A DNA stretch of 64,000 nt, taken from Calycina herbarum (taxonomy: Eukaryota > Ascomycota > Leotiomycetes > Helotiales > Pezizellaceae). Both the position numbers and the translations under genes were made by a program. Numbering within the stretch: position 1 is the stretch's first letter; each line of letters opens with the position of its first letter. The notes beneath the pieces were generated by a model, which saw only the letters and a list, made by a program, of their open reading frames with translations, searched no databases and was not told the origin of the DNA. The stretch is taken from contig LLEY01000016.1 in assembly GCA_001414485.1 (NCBI GenBank), positions 186,001 through 250,000 on the forward strand. The letters are read 5' to 3'. Positions 57,672 through 64,000 of this stretch are shown here, in pieces.

Positions 57672-60600
57672 ATTTTTGTACGGTCTGTACAAGGACGCTG
57701 AGAGCCAAACAACCCCTCTGTCTCACTTTGGGGTTTTTTAAGAAGATTATGAAGACTATGATTCCAGAACTTCAGACATTACTACTACGATATAATAAGA
57801 AGTAAATTTAAGATAGCTTATAAGTGACGTTCTAGCTTGTTCTACAACAGCTTAATAAGATACCTTAAGTCAAAACCACCTCGATATATACCCCCAAAAA
57901 ACCCTAAGTTGCATCTGTAACATCTACTGACTATTTCGTTGAGTTTCTGAGAGAGTTCAGTTAGATCTACGATAAAAATGACAACGTGAATGTAATTAAT
58001 TGATCTAAGGGTTGTAACCGACAACACTTAGTGAGGAGGGGGAAAAATGAGTGTAAACCACTTCACTTTTTTATATAAGCCGGCGAGAATTTAACAAGTA
58101 TTGAAAATACCAATGGGATTGTGTGACCTGGGAAATGGTAGTTTTATATAAGTACGTGTGCTGGGAGTTTTAAGTTATGTAGTAATAATCCGATTACAGG
58201 ACCTATTGTAACCTATAATTCTATTTAGAGAGTTTCTAATTCTACGAGGTCACTTCAACAGCCGGTGAAGCCTTTTCCATTCGAAAGCTGACCGACATAA
58301 ATAGCGAGCATGGGGCTTGTGGGCGTTGTTGATACCCATCCTGGTGGGAATTTGTGGTGCGCCAGGTGGGGTTATAGGCTGGGTCTCTTGATAGGCAGGC
58401 ACAGTAGGCCTTGCGTTCTTTCTACCCGCGATTAGACATGCCTTGATCTCTTCGTGGAGCATTTTCAAGGAAATTGAAAACGTAACTGCTTTTCCAATTG
58501 CCTCACATCCTCCAGCATCCAATTCGGTGGTTCACCCCATTTCGCCTTCGGAGACTTCTTATACTTTTTGTGCAAAAGAGTCTCCTGGCGGTGAACTGCA
58601 ATACTTCACCTGTATTCTCAACCAGTTTTGTTTGCGAGGAGATCTCAGAACAATTTCACAAGTCCGAGATACCTAAGCTCTGAATCTCTGAGTTGTGTCC
58701 AGTGTGGACAGTAGTATTATCGTGATAAAATATTGCAGTTTTGCTGATAAAAATATTATTATCATATCTCAATTGTATTTGTTTCTATTTTAACACTATG
58801 GTAATAGCGTGATATTATACAGTATAACTTCTGATTACTCGTACAACCAAAACCCCACTTTTTCGGGGAAAAGAGGGGTTATGCGCACTTTGTGTATATA
58901 CTCTCACGTCACTTAAACCTTGTAGAATAATACAGCTAGATATTGAAAAGCTAGCTAGTAAGACTTGATCAGCATGTATTGAGTGATATAAATCGAGCGT
59001 ATTAGGTAGTTTTATTGAAAGGTGGTGCAATCAAATGTGCAGTCAGAAGTCGACTTTTGGTGTTTTAACCGACCATGCTACAACGCTAAAAATGATTTCA
59101 TAGGGTATGACTTTGCAGCCAACCGAAATTGCTCAACAACCACATTCTTTGATTATAGCAGGATACAGTATTTATTGTAGTACTCAATCTCTTTAATCGT
59201 CTTTTAGGGTCCTGATATTAAAAAAGGTTGTGGTTGTTACGCAATTGCGTGCGCCCCCAGTCTAAAGTTGGGCTGCATACGCTGGGGCAATCCCTAAATT
59301 TGGCTGGATAGATGATTCAGTATCACGATAATAACTCGGCCTGCAACGCTTTAAAAGTTATAGGCTTTTGCACCAAGGTTACTTAGTATATAAATGATCT
59401 TTGCGCATCAAGAATATATTCTTGACGAGCGTGGTTGAAACTTGTGCCTGCCGATTACCTAGATACGACAAAACTTAGCCTTCTCTCGAGAAATTGCTTC
59501 AAGTCAAAGTCTCGGCCAGGAGCTGGAAAGCCTACTCCACCTGCTTCAACGAAGTACCTCGAGAAAGACTTTAAGCTACTCACAGACTTGATACACTTAA
59601 AATTAATCTAGGGGAACCGCAGTTCAGGAGATCCCTTCTCCTTTTCCACTCTCGGGCAAATCTAAGAAGGAGCTCGAGGTCGTGCTCGATGTTCCACTCT
59701 CTCAGGCTTCACAAGCCTCCCAACTTGCATCGCAACATCCTGTTCAGTAGTCTTAGCTGCCTGCGTACTACTATAACAGAGTCATCACTTACAGTTAAAA
59801 GTATAAGAACAGTGATAGTAATCTTTGGTTCACTTTCCGAAATGACTTGAGAAAGAACATCTTAATCAAGCTAAGAAACCCTTTTCTAAGTTTTTAGTAC
59901 AAAACTTAGCCTGCGTAGGGTGTGGGTGGATGTCTGTGAAGAGTGTGCTACCGAAATTTGTAAGATTTTGAAAGAGATAGAGAAGGCAATGGTCTGAGAT
60001 ATCATAACTTCGCTCTGATATAAAGACGGAATTAAAAGGGATTCTTGCCAGAGGTTTGCGATACCAACAAACTCAAGCTCAAGCTCCAGTTCCACGAACC
60101 AACGGTTGGTAGCTGTTCTACTGTCATTGTTAGCTTTGTAAGCGAAGATGGGCTCCTATTCTCCAGCTTCAAACACTGTATTCGCTCTTAAGTCAAGATA
60201 CCCTCGATTTTTCATGAGTTTATATACAAGTACGATACACGTGCGATCAGCTGGAAAGATAGATGCTCACTTAACACTTGCGATTTGGCTACTTTTATAA
60301 AGTTTATCAATTTAATTAGAGTGACTAGTAGACTCCCGTGGCCTGGAAAGTAACATTTCTATTTAAGTATATACGTAGAAAGCCTTTGCCTCAGCTACTT
60401 TTATAAATACAATTATATAGTTGAGTTATTAGAAAGTATATATAGATCAGGAAGTTGTCGTTTAATTCCAAGTATACTAAGTCTTCCGATAGACAGAAAA
60501 GTTAGCACTATAATTTGCTATTCTACTAAAAACGCAATAACTTAATAGTAACTAATTTATATTATATAAAAGTTAGAAGTTTTTATCTTATTCACGTCGC

Positions 60601-60885
60601 GTTATATACTTTGGTACCTCTCATAGTACTACGAACCTACTCGGCCTTTCTCGGAATTATCTTCTTAGAATTAGTTATTCGTGATTAATTATTAAGGACT
60701 AGTTACTCGGAGATCCTTATAGATTTTCACTTCTTGAAATTATATCTCGGAATTCTACCTCGGATTTATCTCTCGGATTTATATTCTCAGAAATATATTA
60801 CTTAGAAAAACTATTAACTTGAATTTACTCTCGGTTCGGAATTACATCTTCGGTAGCTCGGAATTATTACTCGGAGATATTCTTA

Positions 60886-61529
60886 CAGAGGTCTTTAGCA
60901 ACAGTTGCGACAATAGCACTCCTAAAATTTTAAGTGCTTCCTTTAAAATCTCGCCTTATATTCTCTAAAATCTTTAACTTTACTTAACAAGTACTAAAAC
61001 AATTAAATAGATATTAAATTTTAGACTTTTGATTTTGGTTCCTTATAATATAAAGCCTCTTTTAGCTACTTTACTATAGGATTTAGAAGATAAAAGTGTT
61101 TTAAGTCTACCTTTCTAGAGTTCTCCGGTCGTATACTAAGTTATATAATTAACACTCTTTATCTTAAACTTTTATATTTAATATTTAATTATTAAGTAGA
61201 GACTAGTATAGTCTCTCTCTTAGGTATATCTTAAACAAAGTTTTTTTTATTTTTTATTTTTTATAGAGTTTATAGCTCACCCTTAGTTAGCAGCTAGTAC
61301 TTTAATAGGTTTTTCTAAAAAAATAAAATATTATAAGACTATGTTTAGTAGAATATTCTAATAAGAGCCTTACTATAAGTATTACTAATTATAATACTTT
61401 AAGTAAGAATATTTAATATTTTAATTAAATTTATTATTTAGTTAAGGTAAGCAGATATTACTAAAATTTTAGAGGAAGTACTTAAAATTTTAGAGAAGCT
61501 ATTGTCGCAACTGTTGCTAACGACCTCTA
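60886..61529. mobile_element. 644-bp TIR element (MITE-like), TA-flanked
   Basis: The left end CAGAGGTCTTTAGCAACAGT continues through TGCGACAATAGC and AAAATTTTAAGT. It is matched inverted at the right end (61,465-61,529) over about 65 bases with a handful of mostly transition differences. TA lies on both sides (60884-60885 and 61530-61531). There is no coding frame. TA target duplication suggests mobilisation by a Tc1/mariner-group transposase. Confidence 0.75.
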
Positions 61530-61656
61530 TAATTCTAGCGAGGATATTTACTCGGAGATATTTATTCAGTCGGAAATATTTACTAAGAAATAATTATTTA
61601 AGCTTGGAATTAATCTAGGCACTCGGAATACGCGCTAGGAGATACTCAGCGTATTA

Positions 61657-62100
61657 AATAATACTACTCTACTCTACTTATAAACTCTAGAGTACTACTT
61701 AAGAGTAGTGGAGTAGTGCGGGCCGAAGCGGGCCGGGCCGGGCCGGTGGGTCGGTGTGGCGTCGGAGTGGCGTTCCGGAGCTGCCCAGGAGCTTAAGCGA
61801 GATCTTCTTTCTACTCTATCTACTACGTAACTTCTTTAATAATAGTCTTGATAGTTTAGCTATTAATTATATATTAATAAAAAGAAATTTTTATTATATA
61901 TAACTACTAATATTACTAATAATAATCTTTATAGGCCTTATAAGCCTTATAAATGTAAATATATAAATATTACTAAGACTACTCAAGACTACTCGAGTAG
62001 TCTTAAGTTACTACTCTACTCTACTCAACCGACCCGCTACTCATACTCTACTCTACTACTCTTGAGTACTACTCGAGTAGTTGTGAGTAGCAGAGTATTT
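61657..62100. mobile_element. hAT-like non-autonomous element
   Basis: The ends are imperfect inverted copies: left AATACTACTCTACTC ... GAGTACTACTTAAGAGTAGT ... GCGGGCCG; the right end read inverted gives AATACTCTGCTACTC ... GAGTAGTACTCAAGAGTAGT ... GCGGGTCGG. A GC-rich GGGCCGGGCCGGGCCGG run sits inside the left end, as in fungal hAT elements. No target duplication could be fixed, and no transposase frame is present. Confidence 0.5.
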
Positions 62101-62687
62101 TGTGATTACGCTGGAGATACTTGTTCAGGATGAATTGCTCGGGGATTGGGCTTTCTAGGGATAAATCTCCGATACTGCTTCCTAGCATTTCCGAATTCCT
62201 CAGACAGTTTTTCCTCCGAGTGTTTTCTCCGAGTATCTCCGGGAGTTTCTTCTGGGGATAAGTAGTTGAAATTGTTCTAGATCTCTAAAATACATCCCCC
62301 AGAATAGGTTGTTACTAAAAAAGGTGGAGAAAAGAGGGGCATGTCCTTCTCAAAAGTTCTTTCGTTGAGTCGTGAGATTAATTACCACTACCTAGTACAG
62401 GTGACCTACTAGTCTCAATAAATGACGAAAGGATCCCCCATCTGCAGTACCTTGTTCGCATGTGCTGGTATCGATCCGGCACTGTTATTCGAGAAATGGA
62501 GAATCATTATCGGAGCAAATTGGTGTATTTTAGCGAGAACCAACGAATACCAGTCACCCCAAACCGTTCGCACAATTGATTTTGTCGGGGGAGTTTAGAA
62601 TATTGACATTTCCTTTATATGCAATCTTACCTAGAACAATGAGCGAGACAACAATATACAACGACTAAAGACACTCACCATTATCTA

Positions 62688-63924
62688 TCACAATCTCTCC
62701 ATATCAATCCTCAACCCATCTACACCCTCCTGCCAAAGCCCCTCACGACTTACAAAAGTCTCCACCCACAAAAAAGACTTGACCTTTTCAGCTAACTCAA
62801 TCGCAGTAAACAACCCTATACTCCCCCCAATAGACCTAACCCTTCGATCAAACCACCTTTTCTGGTCTCCTTCTCCGATAGCTAGACTAGCTACCATCAT
62901 AATCCAAAGTAACAGATCGGGAAGTGTTTCATCTGCTACTAGCCAGTCTATGGATTCAATTGCGCTTCTTGTTCTTTGAGAAAGAACTTCGAACATGCCG
63001 AGACGTCGTTGGTAGCCTCGGATTATTAGACATATATAGATGAGAGAGGCGTTGGAGAAGGCGATTATGAAGTCGAGAGTGCCGTTTGTTTCTCTGAGAG
63101 CTTGGTTTCGTAGTTCGATACACTGTCTTTCGAGGTGATCGAGACGGGTGTGGAAATGGAGCTTCTCGAGTCCGGCAACATCTGAGGTTGGGATTTTACT
63201 GATGCCTTCCGAAAGCCATTTGAGGCATTGAAAGATGGTACCCGCGGAATGACTGAGAGTTCGGCAGCCCGTGATGAGATGGAGTTTTTCGACTATATTA
63301 TTTGCTTGTATTAGGGTTTTCTTTCCAAAGTATACTCCATTCCAGACATTGTCAAATGTGTCGGAGGAGAAGATGAGTGGTGACTCGAGAGTCATGGCGC
63401 CTGCAACATCAATCCTGTGGCATGGTCAACTTTACTACCCAAACTTGAATACAGTCGGAAAACTCACCATCTTATGGTTTGCCGTAAAAGTGGGTTGATG
63501 GTGTCTATTTCGAGTCTACCCACGTGTTTTGCTAGGGCACGTAGACCCGTCATATGTGCACGACATGCAATTTCAGTTCCATCAGCACTCTAAAATGAGG
63601 CTCAGTCATCTTGTCATCTTCAGTAAGTTCTCGGAACTAGAAATCATACCTCAAGTAGTGCCAACAGTGCCACGGTGGCAAGTGTAAACGTATCAAATGC
63701 CGATTTACTAATTCTCTCATTTACAGCTTCCACGGATTTCAATTTGTGATACGCGAGTGCTGTCTGAAACTTGGGATCACATAAAAATGGTGAGTTCATT
63801 GCTGCATGGAGAAGAGTAACGTGCAAAAGTGCAGGGTTACTGATGGCGATTGGAAGGTAAGCACGAGCTGGGTTGATTGGTATTCGTACTTTGTGCCATG
63901 TACTTGCATCTTCGATTTTATTAG
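62688..63924 (-). CDS. Fungal-specific transcription factor, C-terminal part (partial)
   Basis: Exons 63924-63650, 63589-63468 and 63414-62688 on the minus strand, introns of 60 and 53 bp, joins in phase (LLALLE to SADGTE; QTIRW to IDVAGAMTLE). The gene continues past the right edge; sequence beyond 63924 looks coding again near 63,960-64,000, but a 34-base intron would be needed and I leave that open. The segment WHKVRIPINPARAYLPIAISN, helices with HVTLLHAAMNSP and SAFDTFTLATVALLALLE, then MTGLRALAKHVGRLE and RQTIRWIDVAGAMTLESPLI are the pattern of the regulatory domain PF11951 (Fungal_trans_2) of Zn2Cys6 activators. The DNA-binding end is outside the window, and the regulon is unknown. Confidence 0.78.
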
Positions 63925-64000
63925 CTAGAAAGTCAGAACTGCAAATATGGATACGTACAATACTTCAAGAGAAGCAATTCACACTGTCCAGCCTCAATAG

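Larger units (their letters stand above)
53677..62687. other. AT-rich, gene-free repeat island
   Basis: About 9 kb with very low G+C, in which no ORF shows gene character. Composition changes sharply just after the SET gene. Repeats within it are listed separately. The few less AT-rich patches (about 55.1-55.3, 56.2-57.0 and 58.2-58.6 kb) hold short frames with no recognisable domain. The look is that of a RIP-degraded transposon graveyard. Confidence 0.75.

Noticed and set aside
59239..59250. ACGCAATTGCGT palindrome
   Set aside because: A 12-base palindrome alone is expected by chance at this scale; no partner feature nearby.
1..64000. tRNA, rRNA, CRISPR, riboswitch or biosynthetic gene cluster
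   Set aside because: None seen. CRISPR is not expected in a eukaryote, and no polyketide, peptide or terpene synthase signature occurs. A tRNAscan or Infernal run would be decisive for small RNAs.

Overview
The window reads as nuclear DNA of a filamentous ascomycete (Pezizomycotina). A Leotiomycete, Sclerotiniaceae-like fungus is my best guess, but that rests on gene families and style, not on a search. The basis is: protein genes split by short introns (mostly 47-155 bp) with GTRNGT donors, CTAAC/CTGAC-type branch sites and AG acceptors; a mix of housekeeping genes and plant-cell-wall genes; and transposons whose damage looks like repeat-induced point mutation (RIP, CpA to TpA). I saw no tRNA or rRNA gene. 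Exon coordinates below were derived by hand from splice signals and checked by reading frame; multi-exon genes are given as one span with the exons listed in the evidence.

Layout. 0-10 kb: the 3' end of a Cys-rich gene, an O-fucosyltransferase-like Golgi protein, and a secreted GH67 alpha-glucuronidase whose promoter carries a duplicated module next to GGCTAA boxes. 9.5-14.3 kb: a DUF7924-like gene, then an AT-rich block where a 1,861-bp pogo/Fot1-type transposon sits inside a 414-bp MITE. 15-30.8 kb: a four-TM protein, a MIF/tautomerase-domain protein, the exosome nuclease Dis3/Rrp44, an unknown gene, the ribosome-assembly GTPase Nug1 and a HAD phosphatase. 32-35 kb: the TORC1 regulator Gtr2 and a small secreted protein. 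35.8-38.3 kb: a piggyBac relic and a repeat-containing small protein. 39.5-46.4 kb: an unknown gene tail-to-tail with an M18 aspartyl aminopeptidase, then an 829-residue macro-domain-like protein with an acidic tail. 47.5-53.7 kb: an aldehyde dehydrogenase and a SET-MYND lysine methyltransferase. 53.7-62.6 kb: about 9 kb of gene-poor, AT-rich repeat wreckage, including a ~115-bp tandem array, a 65-bp array, a 644-bp TIR element and a hAT-like element. The right edge holds the C-terminal part of a fungal-specific transcription factor.

The genes do not form one pathway or a biosynthetic cluster. Dis3, Nug1 and Gtr2 belong to RNA processing, 60S assembly and TORC1 growth control. AguA and the small secreted protein point to a plant-associated lifestyle. 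The most unusual content is the repeat architecture, the macro-like and MIF-like proteins with altered key residues, a possible N-terminal mitochondrial leader on the aminopeptidase, and the duplicated aguA promoter module.
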